Positions 8,119-16,824 are shown, numbered from the stretch's first letter. The stretch: DNA of 64,000 bases from Physcousia sp015060555 (GCA_015060555.1 SUYG01000046.1:62001-126000); one strand, 5' to 3'. A program made the numbers and translations. The notes: generated from the sequence alone by a model not told the origin.

Positions 8119-8886
8119 GTGTTCTTCTCCTTCGGCCTCAAAGACTTCATAGACATCCTGCTGGTAGCCATTCTCCTGTACTATGCCTACCGCCTGATGA
8201 AGGAATCGCGCTCGCTGAACATCTTCTTTGGTGTGCTCCTCTTCATCGTCTTCTGGCTGTTCATCTCCCAGATTCTGGAGATGCGCCTGCTGGGGACGCT
8301 GCTGGATCGTGTCGTCAGCGTCGGTGCCATCGCCCTGCTGATTCTGTTCCAGGATGAGATTCGCAAGTTCTTCTCCAACATCGGAACCCATGAGCGTGTG
8401 CGGGCGGCGCTGCGTTTCTTCAGTGGCGAGGGTAAGGATACCCACACCCGCGAGGACATCATGCCGATCGTGCTGGCTTGCATGTCGATGTCCAAGCAGA
8501 AAGTCGGCGCGCTCATCGTCATGCAGCGCTCCTTGCCGCTGAATGACTTCGTCCGCTCGGGCGAATATATCGATGCCAAGATCAGCCAGCGCCTCATCGA
8601 GAACATCTTCTTCAAGAATTCGCCTTTGCACGACGGCGGCATGATTATCTCCCACAAACGTATTGCCGCAGCAGGCTGCATCCTGCCTGTTGCCCACGAC
8701 CAGAATATGCCCAAGGAGTTGGGACTGCGCCATCGTGCTGCGATGGGCGTATCACAGGAGACCGATGCTTTGGCCATCGTGGTCTCGGAGGAGACCGGTG
8801 CCATCTCCGTTGCCTTCCGTGGCAGTTTCCGGTTGCGCGTGAGTGCCGAGGACTTGGAGCGCATACTCACCGAGGATTCGTTCTAG
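8119..8886 (+). CDS. cdaA: Diadenylate cyclase (c-di-AMP synthase, CdaA type)
   Basis: The 255-aa membrane enzyme makes cyclic di-AMP from two ATP. Three N-terminal membrane segments (about 9-25, 35-52, 60-80) precede the DAC domain. Its catalytic motifs are HDGGMI at 171-176 (DGA-type) and RHRAA at 204-208. The start is GTG at 8119, with no better ATG before the first membrane segment. Downstream, a palindromic element follows within 2 bp of the stop. Confidence 0.95.
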   Translation: MFFSFGLKDFIDILLVAILLYYAYRLMKESRSLNIFFGVLLFIVFWLFISQILEMRLLGTLLDRVVSVGAIALLILFQDEIRKFFSNIGTHERVRAALRFFSGEGKDTHTREDIMPIVLACMSMSKQKVGALIVMQRSLPLNDFVRSGEYIDAKISQRLIENIFFKNSPLHDGGMIISHKRIAAAGCILPVAHDQNMPKELGLRHRAAMGVSQETDALAIVVSEETGAISVAFRGSFRLRVSAEDLERILTEDSF

Positions 8887-8887
8887 A

Positions 8888-8928
8888 GACTCACCCCCGC
8901 CCCCTCCCTAGCAGGGAGGGGAGTAGAT
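8888..8928. repeat. Palindromic element copy B, intergenic
   Basis: It begins GACTCACCCCC and has matching CCCTCCCT / AGGGAGGGG arms. It starts 2 bp after the cdaA stop. Confidence 0.8.
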
Positions 8929-8946
8929 ACTTAAGAATAATAACTT

Positions 8947-8986
8947 CGAAATAACGAAATAACGTTATAGCGTAATAACGAAAAAA
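8947..8986. repeat. Five tandem 8-bp units before the OPT gene
   Basis: The units CGAAATAA, CGAAATAA, CGTTATAG, CGTAATAA and CGAAAAAA keep exact 8-bp phase. They form the A/T-rich leader ending 9 bp before the ATG. Confidence 0.75.
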
Positions 8987-8995
8987 GAAAAAAAA

Positions 8996-11023
8996 ATGAG
9001 TAAAAAACAAATGCAAAATGATACTACGCCCCTCTCTGACCATAGAGAGGGGACGGGGGTGAGTCTTCCCGACAACGCCTTCCGCGAACTGCAGCCGGGT
9101 GAGCAGTATGAACCGCTGATGAGCCCTGACCGCAGCTATGCTGAAGTCAATGTGTGGAGCGTAGCCTGGGGTATCATCATGGCTGTGGTCTTCTCGGCCG
9201 CCGCCGCGTACCTTGGTCTGAAGGTGGGACAGGTCTTCGAGGCCGCCATCCCTATTGCCATCATCGCTGTGGGCGTCTCCACGGTGGCTAAGCGCAAAGG
9301 GGCATTGGGTGAGAATGTCATCATCCAGAGCATCGGCGCATGCTCGGGCAGTGTGGTGGCAGGTGCCATCTTCACCTTGCCGGCGCTGTATATCCTGCAA
9401 GCCAAGTACCCCGACATGACAGCCGACTTCATGAGCATCTTCCTCAGCTCGCTGCTCGGCGGCATCCTGGGCATTCTGTTCATGATTCCCTTCCGCAAGT
9501 ATTTTGTGAAAGAGATGCATGGCAAGTATCCCTTCCCCGAAGCCACCGCCACGACACAGGTGCTGGTGAGCGGACAGAAGGGCGGCGACCAAGCCAAGCC
9601 CCTGCTCATTGCCGGACTCGTGGGCGGACTCTATGACTTCATCGTGGCTACCTTTGGCTGGTGGAATGAAAACTTCACCTCGCGTGTCGTCGGTTGGGGC
9701 GAGGCGTTGGCTGACAAGGCCAAACTGGTCTTCAAGGTCAACACGGGCGCTGCCGTCGTCGGTCTCGGCTACATCGTAGGCCTGAAGTATGCCTCCATCA
9801 TCACCTTCGGTTCGCTGGCTGTCTGGTGGCTCATTGTGCCGGGCATGGCATTGCTGTTCCCCGACACCGTCCTGAACCAATGGGACCCCAGCATCACCAC
9901 GCCTGTTGGCGAGATGAGCCCCGAGCAGATCTTCCGTGCCTATGCCAAGAGCATCGGCATCGGCGGTATCGCCATGGCTGGCATCATCGGCATCTGGAAG
10001 AGCCGTTCCATCATCGTGCAAGCCGTGAAGCTGGTGCGGGGCGTGGATTCCGCACAGCATGCTGAGTCGGTGCAGCGCACACAACGCGACCTGCCCATGA
10101 AGATCATCGCCGGCGGCGCACTCCTCACCATCGTCGTCACATTCCTCTTCTTCTGGTTGGGTGTGATGCAGGGCAACCTCATCTTTGCCATCGTGGGCAT
10201 CCTCCTGGTGGCTGTCATTGCCTTCCTCTTCACTACGGTGGCGGCCAATGCCATTGCCATCGTGGGCTCGAATCCCGTGTCCGGAATGACGCTGATGACC
10301 CTCATCCTTGCCTCTGTGGTGATGGTGGCTGTGGGCCTCAGCGGCACGGGCGGCATGGTCGCTGCTTTGATTATGGGTGGTGTGGTCTGCACGGCGCTCT
10401 CCGTGGCGGGTTCGTTCATCACCGACCTGAAGATAGGCTACTGGCTCGGTACCACGCCTGCCAAGCAGGAGACGTGGAAGTTCCTGGGCGTGCTTGTGTC
10501 GGCAGCCACTGTCGGCGGTGTGATGATCTTGCTGAATGCCACCTACGACTTCGCGTCGGGTGAGTTGGCAGCACCTCAGGCCAACGCCATGGCGGCGGTC
10601 ATCGAGCCGTTGATGAGTGGGGTAGGGGCTCCGTGGATTCTTTATGCCATCGGTGCTGTCATCGCCCTCATCCTCACCTGGTGTGGGGTGCCGGCCCTCG
10701 CCTTCGCCCTCGGCATGTTCATCCCCTTGGAGCTCAACGTACCCCTCGTAGTCGGCGGTGCCATCAACTGGTACGTCACCACACGTTCCACGGACGCAGC
10801 CCTCAACGCAGCCCGTGGTGAGCGCGGCACCCTCCTCGCCAGCGGCTTCATCGCCGGTGGTGCCCTCATGGGTGTCGTCTCAGCCCTCCTCCGCTTCGTG
10901 GGCTTCAATCCCATCAACGAGGCTTGGCTCGCCAATCCCCTCTCCGAGCTATGCTCCCTCATCGCCTATGCCCTCCTCATCCTCTATGTGGTCAAGGCCA
11001 GCATGAAAGCAAAAGTCTCATGA
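8996..11023 (+). CDS. OPT-family oligopeptide transporter
   Basis: The 675-aa integral membrane protein belongs to the OPT superfamily, which imports peptides or metal chelates. About 15 hydrophobic segments run through it, and the first block after the N-terminus reads YAEVNVWSVAWGIIMAVVF, then AYLGLKVGQVFEAAIPIAI, as in bacterial OPT proteins. The HGKYPFPEATATTQVL block is also characteristic. Residues 10-23 are encoded by an in-frame copy of the palindromic element, upstream of the conserved domain, so the cytoplasmic N-terminal tail has been extended. Substrate cannot be told from sequence. Confidence 0.92.
   Translation: MSKKQMQNDTTPLSDHREGTGVSLPDNAFRELQPGEQYEPLMSPDRSYAEVNVWSVAWGIIMAVVFSAAAAYLGLKVGQVFEAAIPIAIIAVGVSTVAKRKGALGENVIIQSIGACSGSVVAGAIFTLPALYILQAKYPDMTADFMSIFLSSLLGGILGILFMIPFRKYFVKEMHGKYPFPEATATTQVLVSGQKGGDQAKPLLIAGLVGGLYDFIVATFGWWNENFTSRVVGWGEALADKAKLVFKVNTGAAVVGLGYIVGLKYASIITFGSLAVWWLIVPGMALLFPDTVLNQWDPSITTPVGEMSPEQIFRAYAKSIGIGGIAMAGIIGIWKSRSIIVQAVKLVRGVDSAQHAESVQRTQRDLPMKIIAGGALLTIVVTFLFFWLGVMQGNLIFAIVGILLVAVIAFLFTTVAANAIAIVGSNPVSGMTLMTLILASVVMVAVGLSGTGGMVAALIMGGVVCTALSVAGSFITDLKIGYWLGTTPAKQETWKFLGVLVSAATVGGVMILLNATYDFASGELAAPQANAMAAVIEPLMSGVGAPWILYAIGAVIALILTWCGVPALAFALGMFIPLELNVPLVVGGAINWYVTTRSTDAALNAARGERGTLLASGFIAGGALMGVVSALLRFVGFNPINEAWLANPLSELCSLIAYALLILYVVKASMKAKVS
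9021..9065. repeat. Palindromic element copy C, in frame in the OPT gene
   Basis: CCCCTCTCT / AGAGAGGGG arms end in GGGGGTGAGTC. The copy is translated as TTPLSDHREGTGVS in a different frame from the APSLIG copies. Confidence 0.8.
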
Positions 11024-11130
11024 GTCCAATAGGTCCCATAGGCCCTATAAGCCCCATAGGCCCCATGAGCCCCATAGGCCCCATGAGCCCCATAAATTGT
11101 GAATTTGTAAATTGTCAAATTGTCAAATTA
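11022..11130. repeat. Two tandem tracts: 9-bp GCCCCATAG-like units, then AAATTGTC units
   Basis: GCCCCATAG/GCCCCATGA units run from the OPT stop to about 11094. AAATTGTC units then lead to the pta ATG. No gene or clear terminator is seen here. Confidence 0.7.
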
Positions 11131-11134
11131 AATC

Positions 11135-12148
11135 ATGTCATTAATTGAAAAAATCATCGCACGTGCACAGGCCAATCGCCAGCGCATCGTGCTGCCCGAG
11201 GCCGAAGAGGAGCGCACGCTCATCGCGGCCGACAAGGCTCTGGCCGACAAGTTGGCCGACATCATCCTCATCGGTAACCCCGCCAAGGTGCACGCGCTGG
11301 CCAAGCAGCACGGCCTCACGCACATCGACGAGGCCACCCTCATCGATCCCGAGAACTACGAGCGCAGCGAGGAACTCGCACAGCTCCTCTGTGAACTGCG
11401 CAAGAGCAAGGGCATGACCATCGAGCAGGCCCGCCAGCTCGTCAAGAACCCGCTCTACCTCGGCTGCATGATCATCAAGACCGAAGGTGCCGACGGTCAG
11501 ATCTCCGGCGCCCTCAGCACCACGGGTGAGACCCTGCGCCCCGCCCTGCAGATCATCAAGTGCTCACCGGGCATCACCTGCGTCAGCGGCGCCATGCTCC
11601 TCATCACCGATAAGCCCGAATACGGTGAGAACGGTGTCCTCGTCGTGGGCGACGTGGCCGTGACGCCCATGCCCGATGCCGACCAGCTCTCGCAGATTGC
11701 CGTCTGCACCGCGCAGACCGCCAAGAGTGTCGCCGGCTTCGACGATCCCCGCGTGGCCATGCTGAGCTTCTCCACCAAGGGCTCTGCCAAGCACGAGGTT
11801 GTCGATAAGGTCGTTGAGGCCACACGTCTGGCCAAGGAGCGTTGTCCCGAGTTGAAGGTCGATGGTGAGCTGCAGGCCGATGCCGCCCTCGTGCCCAGCG
11901 TAGGCGAGAAGAAAGCTCCCGGCAGTGCCATCGCAGGTCATGCCAACGTCCTCGTTTATCCCAACCTCGAGGTGGGTAACATCAGCTACAAACTCGTGCA
12001 GCGCCTCGCCGGTGCCATTGCCATCGGTCCCATCCTCCAGGGCATCGCACGTCCCGTCAACGACCTCAGCCGCGGCTGCTCCGTCGATGATATTTACTAC
12101 TTAATCGCTATCACGGCCTGCCAGGCCATGGATTCACGCACCGCGTGA
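11135..12148 (+). CDS. pta: Phosphate acetyltransferase
   Basis: The 337-aa short-form Pta converts acetyl-CoA and phosphate to acetyl phosphate in acetate fermentation. The whole length matches the PTA_PTB domain, with SGALSTTGETLRPALQII and GELQADAALVPSVG, plus GPILQGIARPVNDLSRGCS near the C-terminus. It pairs with ackA about 540 bp downstream, but a small unrelated gene separates the two. The last codons and the stop lie in a 14-bp-arm hairpin. Confidence 0.96.
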   Translation: MSLIEKIIARAQANRQRIVLPEAEEERTLIAADKALADKLADIILIGNPAKVHALAKQHGLTHIDEATLIDPENYERSEELAQLLCELRKSKGMTIEQARQLVKNPLYLGCMIIKTEGADGQISGALSTTGETLRPALQIIKCSPGITCVSGAMLLITDKPEYGENGVLVVGDVAVTPMPDADQLSQIAVCTAQTAKSVAGFDDPRVAMLSFSTKGSAKHEVVDKVVEATRLAKERCPELKVDGELQADAALVPSVGEKKAPGSAIAGHANVLVYPNLEVGNISYKLVQRLAGAIAIGPILQGIARPVNDLSRGCSVDDIYYLIAITACQAMDSRTA

Positions 12149-12156
12149 ATCCATGG
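12126..12156. other. Perfect 14-bp-arm hairpin spanning the pta stop codon
   Basis: CCATGGATTCACGC, loop ACC, then the exact inverse. The TGA stop is in the right arm. No T-run follows, so a simple intrinsic terminator is not shown; an inserted palindrome is equally possible. Confidence 0.75.
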
Positions 12157-12192
12157 AATGAAGAATGAAGAGTGAAGAATGAAGAATAAAAG
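12155..12192. repeat. Left terminal inverted repeat of four-helix-bundle unit (GAATGAA units)
   Basis: A tract of GAATGAA/GAGTGAA units ends in GAATAAAAG. It is nearly the exact inverse of 12647-12684. Confidence 0.75.
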
Positions 12193-12200
12193 TTACCTTG

Positions 12201-12584
12201 ATGCAGCAGATAACTAAACGTGGAGATGACTCTCCTTTGAATGTAAAAAGCAAAGCTTTTGCTGTGCGCATTGTTAAGATGGTCAAGCATCTTGGTAAAG
12301 ATTGGAGTCTTTCTGCTCTTTTCCAACAAATACTTCGTTCAGGCACTTCGATTCACGCAAATGTGCGTGAATCAGAGTTCGCCCAAAGCCCTTCAGACTT
12401 CATTTCTAAGTTGTCGATTGCCTTGAAAGAGGCCAACGAGACACAAGGATGGCTTGAAATTCTCCACGAGTCGGAATGTATCTCACATCAAGCTTTTGAA
12501 AGTCTTAATAAAGATTGTGATGAACTTATTTCGATGCTTTCTGCTTCAATCAAGACTACCAAACGCAACAATGGTCTGCTATAG
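12201..12584 (+). CDS. Four-helix bundle protein (S23 / Avd-like family)
   Basis: The 127-aa protein fits the four-helix-bundle family that includes proteins encoded in 23S rRNA intervening sequences and the Avd accessory protein of diversity-generating retroelements. Visible blocks are FAVRIVKMVKHLGKDWSLS, QQILRSGTSIHANVRESEF and ISKLSIALKEANETQGWLEI, the usual pattern of amphipathic helices. No reverse transcriptase is nearby. The gene separates pta from ackA and is flanked on both sides by inverted tandem-repeat arms, which suggests insertion. The ATG at 12201 is preferred to the TTG one codon earlier. Confidence 0.85.
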   Translation: MQQITKRGDDSPLNVKSKAFAVRIVKMVKHLGKDWSLSALFQQILRSGTSIHANVRESEFAQSPSDFISKLSIALKEANETQGWLEILHESECISHQAFESLNKDCDELISMLSASIKTTKRNNGLL

Positions 12585-12646
12585 AATTATAATCAATCAT
12601 TAACATTTTTAATCCAAAGGAATGAGAGTAGGAGACGCAAAGGATA

Positions 12647-12684
12647 TTTTTATTCTTCATTCTTCATTCTTCATTCTTCATTCA
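12647..12684. repeat. Right terminal inverted repeat of four-helix-bundle unit (TTCATTC units)
   Basis: TTTTATTC followed by repeated TTCATTC units, inverse of 12155-12192. It also serves as the leader of ackA, whose ATG is at 12689. Confidence 0.75.
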
Positions 12685-12688
12685 ATTT

Positions 12689-13885
12689 ATGAAAATACTT
12701 GTCTTAAACTGCGGAAGCAGCAGTATAAAATATGCTTTGTACAACATGGATGACCGCAGCGTCATCGCCAGCGGCGGCATTGAGAAAATCGGGTTGCCCG
12801 ACTCCTTCATCAAGGTGAAGGCAAAAGGTCAGAAGGACCAGTTCGATGTCTTAGTGCCCGAGCACACAGCCGGTGTGCAGGTGATTTTTAAGGTACTCAC
12901 CGAGGGTAACCTCGCCGTCCTCAACGACCTCCACGAGATTGACGCCGTAGGCCACCGCATGGTGCACGGCGGCGAGAAGTTCTCCAAGAGCGTGCTCCTC
13001 ACCCCCGAGGTCATGGAGCAGTTCGCAGCCTGCAACGACCTCGCACCCCTCCACAACCCCGCCAACATCAAGGGTGTCAACGCCGTCAAGGCCCTGCTCC
13101 CCGACCTGCCACAGGTCGGCGTCTTCGACACCGCCTTCCATCAGACCATGCCCGACTACGCCTACATGTACGCCCTCCCCTATGAGCTCTACAAGAAGCA
13201 CGGCGTGCGCCGCTACGGCTTCCACGGCACCAGCCACCGCTACGTCTCGCAGCGCGTCCTGGAGTTCCTCGGCATGCCCGTGGAAGGCAGCAAGGTCATC
13301 ACCTGCCACATCGGCGGCGGTGCCTCCATCGCGGCTGTCAAGGACGGTAAGGTCGTCGATACCTCCATGGGCCTCACCCCGCTGGAAGGCCTGATGATGG
13401 GCACGCGCTCCGGTGACATCGACGCCGGCGCCGTCACCTTCCTCATGGACAAGCTCGGCCTCGACACCAAGGGCATCTCCAACCTGCTGAACAAGCAGAG
13501 CGGTCTCCTCGGCGTCAGCGAGGGCCGCAGCGACTTCCGCGACATCCTCGCCGGCATCGCCGAGGGCAACGACCTCGCCCGTCTGGCCAAGGAGATGTAC
13601 ACCTATCGCATCAAGAAATACATCGGCTCCTATGCCGCTGCCATGGGCGGTGTCGATGTCATCCTCTTCACGGCCGGTGCCGGCGAGAACCAGTATGAGG
13701 TTCGCGAAGGTGCCACCCGCGGTCTCGAATTCCTCGGCGTGGAGCTCGACGATGCCAAGAACCGCGCCTGCCGCGCCACCGAGGCCATCATCTCCAAGGA
13801 CTCTTCCCGCGTGAAGGTCTGCGTCATTCCCACCGACGAGGAGCTGATGATTGCCATGGACACCCTTGCGCTGGTTCAAGCCTGA
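12689..13885 (+). CDS. ackA: Acetate kinase
   Basis: The 398-aa enzyme converts acetyl phosphate and ADP to acetate and ATP. Family motifs are complete: VLNCGSSSIKYALY at the N-terminus, HRMVHGGEKFS, FDTAFHQTMP, YGFHGTSHRYVSQR, HIGGGASIAAV, MGTRSGDIDAG and FTAGAGENQYEVRE. It works with pta. The stop codon lies in a hairpin. The leader is the right inverted repeat of the upstream small unit, so its expression signal may have been altered by that insertion. Confidence 0.97.
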   Translation: MKILVLNCGSSSIKYALYNMDDRSVIASGGIEKIGLPDSFIKVKAKGQKDQFDVLVPEHTAGVQVIFKVLTEGNLAVLNDLHEIDAVGHRMVHGGEKFSKSVLLTPEVMEQFAACNDLAPLHNPANIKGVNAVKALLPDLPQVGVFDTAFHQTMPDYAYMYALPYELYKKHGVRRYGFHGTSHRYVSQRVLEFLGMPVEGSKVITCHIGGGASIAAVKDGKVVDTSMGLTPLEGLMMGTRSGDIDAGAVTFLMDKLGLDTKGISNLLNKQSGLLGVSEGRSDFRDILAGIAEGNDLARLAKEMYTYRIKKYIGSYAAAMGGVDVILFTAGAGENQYEVREGATRGLEFLGVELDDAKNRACRATEAIISKDSSRVKVCVIPTDEELMIAMDTLALVQA

Positions 13886-13899
13886 ACCAGTCTTGGGTG
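13861..13899. other. Two-part hairpin spanning the ackA stop codon
   Basis: Inner arms CTGGTTCA / TGAACCAG with loop AGCC, and outer arms CACCC / GGGTG. The TGA is in the right inner arm. No T-run follows. Confidence 0.65.
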
Positions 13900-13938
13900 A
13901 CTACAGGCGTCACTATTTCATACAACAATTGTAGAAAA

Positions 13939-14042
13939 TATCTATCACATCTGTCACCTTCCGTCTATGCTATTCATTAACAGATAGATGGAAGGTGACA
14001 GATTGCGTGATAGATGGGGCGAATGTGTGATAGATGTCACCC
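13939..14042. repeat. Left inverted cluster bounding the VapE-like unit
   Basis: The 10-mer TATCTATCAC at 13939 is followed by GTGATAGATG at 14007 and 14027 (gaps 58 and 10 bp). The segments 13941-13968 and 13984-14016 are also long imperfect inverted repeats containing CTGTCACCTTCC. The arrangement mirrors the right cluster at 16938-17026. Confidence 0.75.
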
Positions 14043-14046
14043 GTTT

Positions 14047-16167
14047 TTAGTCCTTATCCCGCGTTTGAACATAGTAAACCTCGCCATTTCTTGAGCGATG
14101 CCGCTGAAGACTTTCCAATCCATGCAGCTGTCGCCCAAAGGTGATTGCTGAAGGCACTTGGAACACGCTGCCGAGGGACTGCCTGAGTTCCTGAAGGATG
14201 GCAGCCGCTGTCAGCCACCGCCCGTTGTCGTCCGTGCCCGGCTCGAAGTATTCGAGGAAGTACTGCATGGCACTGGGCACCTGCTGGAACTGACGGTTGT
14301 GCCGCATCATCTGTTCGGTCTCAGCATCGTCAAACCAGTAGCGCGCGCCACCATCCAGCTCCTTCAGCGCCTGCGCATAGAGCTGTTCGTGGTTAGGCAG
14401 TCGCGAGACATTGATGCTGCCCTTCACGTTGACGCCTATGAAGCGGCGCGAGCCGGAGGGGTCGGTGAGCACATCGGCCATGTTCGTGGTGGCGATGAAG
14501 GATGCCAGACGCGGCGCCTCCTCGATATGTTTGCCGTAGGGACGCTTCACCTTCACGCTGGGCAGCTGCAGGATATTCTTCAGGAAGCCCTGCTGCTTCT
14601 GCGGTGAGATGCGGTTGAACTCGTCGAGGTTGATGAGCAGCATCTGCGACATGGCCAGATGCACCGGGCGTTCCTCGGCGAGCGACAGGTTGTCGGTGTA
14701 GCCCCATGAGCGCAGTTCCGGCGGCAGCAGCGAGCGGCAGAAGGTGCTCTTGTGCATCCCCTGTGCGGAGATGAGCAGCGGCACGATACTGTTGCCGTAG
14801 CGACGGTCGCGCCCCTGCCACTGTGCCACCATCGCCAGGAACCACGTGTGGAACCACTCTGCCCACTGTGCCGGCTCGTCCGTGGGCACGGTGGCGGCGA
14901 GGGCGCGGATGCGGTCGCGGCCATCCCATTTCCCGCGGCATTTCCACAGGTAGTCCTCGATGGGATTATAGTCGCGGATGCGCGTGGAGTTGATGTAGCG
15001 CTTCACGTCGCGGTCCCACACGTTGAGGCCGGCCAGCTGCAGGTCGGTGGTGAAGGTGTTGATGACCTTGTCCGTGACAGGTTCCCAGGGCGTTGCCCAC
15101 GAATGGTTCGGACGATACTCCGTGTAGCCCATCACCGTGTTGTGGCGCAGCACATAGCGGGTGGTCATGCGCCGTATGATGGTCTGCATGAGCGGCTCCG
15201 CCATGCTCTTCGTGCGGCTCTCGCCTGTTGCCCCTTCCTGTTCGTAGATGGCCTCGGCGGTGGCGCGCACGAAGTTCTCCGTCAGCCCCGGCTCGTCCTT
15301 GAAGCGCAGGTTGTTCCAGGTCACGCACACCGCTTCCTCCTCGCCGAGGCCCTGCTGGCAGAGGTCGCTGATGACGCTGCTGACGAAGCCCTTCCACCAT
15401 GCACTCGTGAAGCGCTGCGTACCCTTCAGCCGATCGTGTGCCTCGTGCGCGGCTTGCGTGTAGAGATGTTCGTGGATGACGTACTGCTCCATGTCCGCCT
15501 CGCGGTAGTCGCGGGGCGGCTCGGGTAACGCCAGCAGGTGCTGCTCGGCATCGTCCGTGGTGGCCGCCGGCATGTCCGTGATGCGGAAAGGCACGGCAGC
15601 CTCGTTCACCAGCGGCTGTGTGTCGAGGGGCATGAGGAAGGCGTTGCGCAAGTGGGGCGTGATGCGCGTCACGCGGCAACCCAGCAGACCGTCGTAGAGG
15701 GGCAGCAGCTGGTGGTAGGCCGTCGTGTAGAAGTCCTCGGCGCTCACTTCGTCCTGCGGCAGCTCGCCGTTGTCAGGCTCTGTACGCACGAGGATCTTCA
15801 CCGTCTGACCGCTGGCGCCGATGAACGCTGCCCATGTCGAAGGCGACTGCATGGCACGCCGCTTCAGCTGTTCCAGCGTTGAGGTGTTGGCCACCTGTCG
15901 CACTTCCAGCACCACGAGGCCGTTGAAGGTCTTCATGGTGAGGTCGCCCGATGGCGTGCGGCCGAAGTCAGCGCTCACGCACACCCTGGCTATCTTGCTC
16001 ATCTGCGGGTAGCTGCCCCACTTCGACCCGCGCTTCAGGAAGTCGCGGAAGCCGCTGATGAGGAACTCCTGCGTCTCGTATGTCATGCGTTCCATGAACC
16101 ATGCGGTCTCATGCACGCTCAGCTTCATCTGCTGTTTCTTGTCTATTCTGATACCTGTGAATCTCAT
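14047..16167 (-). CDS. BT4734/BF3469-type protein with VapE-like primase-helicase domain
   Basis: The 706-aa protein has an N-terminal region like the BT4734/BF3469 family and a C-terminal virulence-associated E-type P-loop ATPase. The Walker A-like motif AQGMHKSTFCRSLLP is near residues 465-480 and the Walker B MLLINLDEFN near 508-517; SFIATTNMADVLTDPSGSRR is typical of VapE-like helicases of phages and satellites. Such proteins are thought to prime or unwind DNA for mobile-element replication. It follows a DUF6078-like gene, and both lie between inverted repeat clusters. Confidence 0.85.
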   Translation of the reverse strand: MRFTGIRIDKKQQMKLSVHETAWFMERMTYETQEFLISGFRDFLKRGSKWGSYPQMSKIARVCVSADFGRTPSGDLTMKTFNGLVVLEVRQVANTSTLEQLKRRAMQSPSTWAAFIGASGQTVKILVRTEPDNGELPQDEVSAEDFYTTAYHQLLPLYDGLLGCRVTRITPHLRNAFLMPLDTQPLVNEAAVPFRITDMPAATTDDAEQHLLALPEPPRDYREADMEQYVIHEHLYTQAAHEAHDRLKGTQRFTSAWWKGFVSSVISDLCQQGLGEEEAVCVTWNNLRFKDEPGLTENFVRATAEAIYEQEGATGESRTKSMAEPLMQTIIRRMTTRYVLRHNTVMGYTEYRPNHSWATPWEPVTDKVINTFTTDLQLAGLNVWDRDVKRYINSTRIRDYNPIEDYLWKCRGKWDGRDRIRALAATVPTDEPAQWAEWFHTWFLAMVAQWQGRDRRYGNSIVPLLISAQGMHKSTFCRSLLPPELRSWGYTDNLSLAEERPVHLAMSQMLLINLDEFNRISPQKQQGFLKNILQLPSVKVKRPYGKHIEEAPRLASFIATTNMADVLTDPSGSRRFIGVNVKGSINVSRLPNHEQLYAQALKELDGGARYWFDDAETEQMMRHNRQFQQVPSAMQYFLEYFEPGTDDNGRWLTAAAILQELRQSLGSVFQVPSAITFGRQLHGLESLQRHRSRNGEVYYVQTRDKD

Positions 16168-16383
16168 TGGCTTTAGTATTTTCGTTATTGTTGAATGCGC
16201 CTTGCGCCTTGTCCGATTCTCATAAACTGCCTAGTCCGTTGCAATTTGCCACAGGTGGCAAAAGCTTTTGCCACTGATGGCAAATGGATTTGCCATTGGT
16301 GATAAAATCCTGTACCCTGTATTGTGTAGTCCCGCACGATGTATTGTGTAGCCCTGCACGAAGTGTTGTGTAATCCTGCATCA
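16168..16383. repeat. Intercistronic palindromes and 22-bp tandem repeats
   Basis: GGCAAAAGCTTTTGCC (16257-16272) is a perfect palindrome and GGCAAA-TGGA-TTTGCC follows at 16279-16294. Three 22-bp units (16318-16339, 16340-16361, 16362-16383) share a TGTATTGTGTAG core, and the last overlaps the stop of the DUF6078-like gene. Confidence 0.7.
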
Positions 16384-16824
16384 TCCATTCTCCCCGAAGT
16401 AATATCCTTCGGTGTATTCGTCGAAGGGCTGATCTGTTTTGTAGCCGTACTTGTGGAGTAGCGCCACGACGCGTGCCTGCAGGGCGGGCGGAATGGGCCA
16501 GCGACCTCGGCGATAGCGGTAGAACTGCGAGGTGCAGCCGAAAAGGTCGTAGAGTTGCTGGCGCAGCGCCATGCCCTTCTCGGAGGTGATACGCGGCAGC
16601 AGGTGCTTCATGCCGCGTGCCAGACGCACAGGTTTGTCCTCGACGAAGCTGTGGCAGCCGTCGGCCGTACGTGCGCCGGGCAGCACACATTCGTGGTGTC
16701 GCAGGTCGGCCGGCGCGAGCTGCGCGGCATGGTGGCGCAGGCAGTTGGCAGCCAGCGGACAGCCCGTCTGAAAGCAGATGGGCCAGTTGGTGGGAACGTC
16801 AGAGAAGAGTAAAGCTGTTTCCAT
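16381..16824 (-). CDS. DUF6078-like small protein
   Basis: The 147-aa product has a cysteine-rich N-terminal half (CFQTGCPLAANCLRHH, then HECVLPG) and a helical C-terminal half with LRQQLYDLFGCTSQFYRYRRG and QARVVALLHKYGY. I recognise this as the DUF6078-type protein often found beside BT4734/VapE genes in Bacteroidales. The spacing of the Cys/His residues could allow metal binding, but this is inference. A well-formed promoter lies 48 bp upstream of the ATG. The gene is upstream of the VapE-like gene with a 213-bp repeat-filled gap. Confidence 0.75.
   Translation of the reverse strand: METALLFSDVPTNWPICFQTGCPLAANCLRHHAAQLAPADLRHHECVLPGARTADGCHSFVEDKPVRLARGMKHLLPRITSEKGMALRQQLYDLFGCTSQFYRYRRGRWPIPPALQARVVALLHKYGYKTDQPFDEYTEGYYFGENG

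Noticed and set aside
12201..12584. Diversity-generating retroelement
   Set aside because: The four-helix-bundle protein is Avd-like, but no reverse transcriptase, template repeat or variable repeat is seen in the window.
16318..16383. CRISPR-like array
   Set aside because: The 22-bp units are directly adjacent without spacers, and no cas genes are present.
16220..16690. Alternative frame across the DUF6078-like gene and its downstream repeats
   Set aside because: It is a shadow of the true gene; the repeats happen to be open in that frame.
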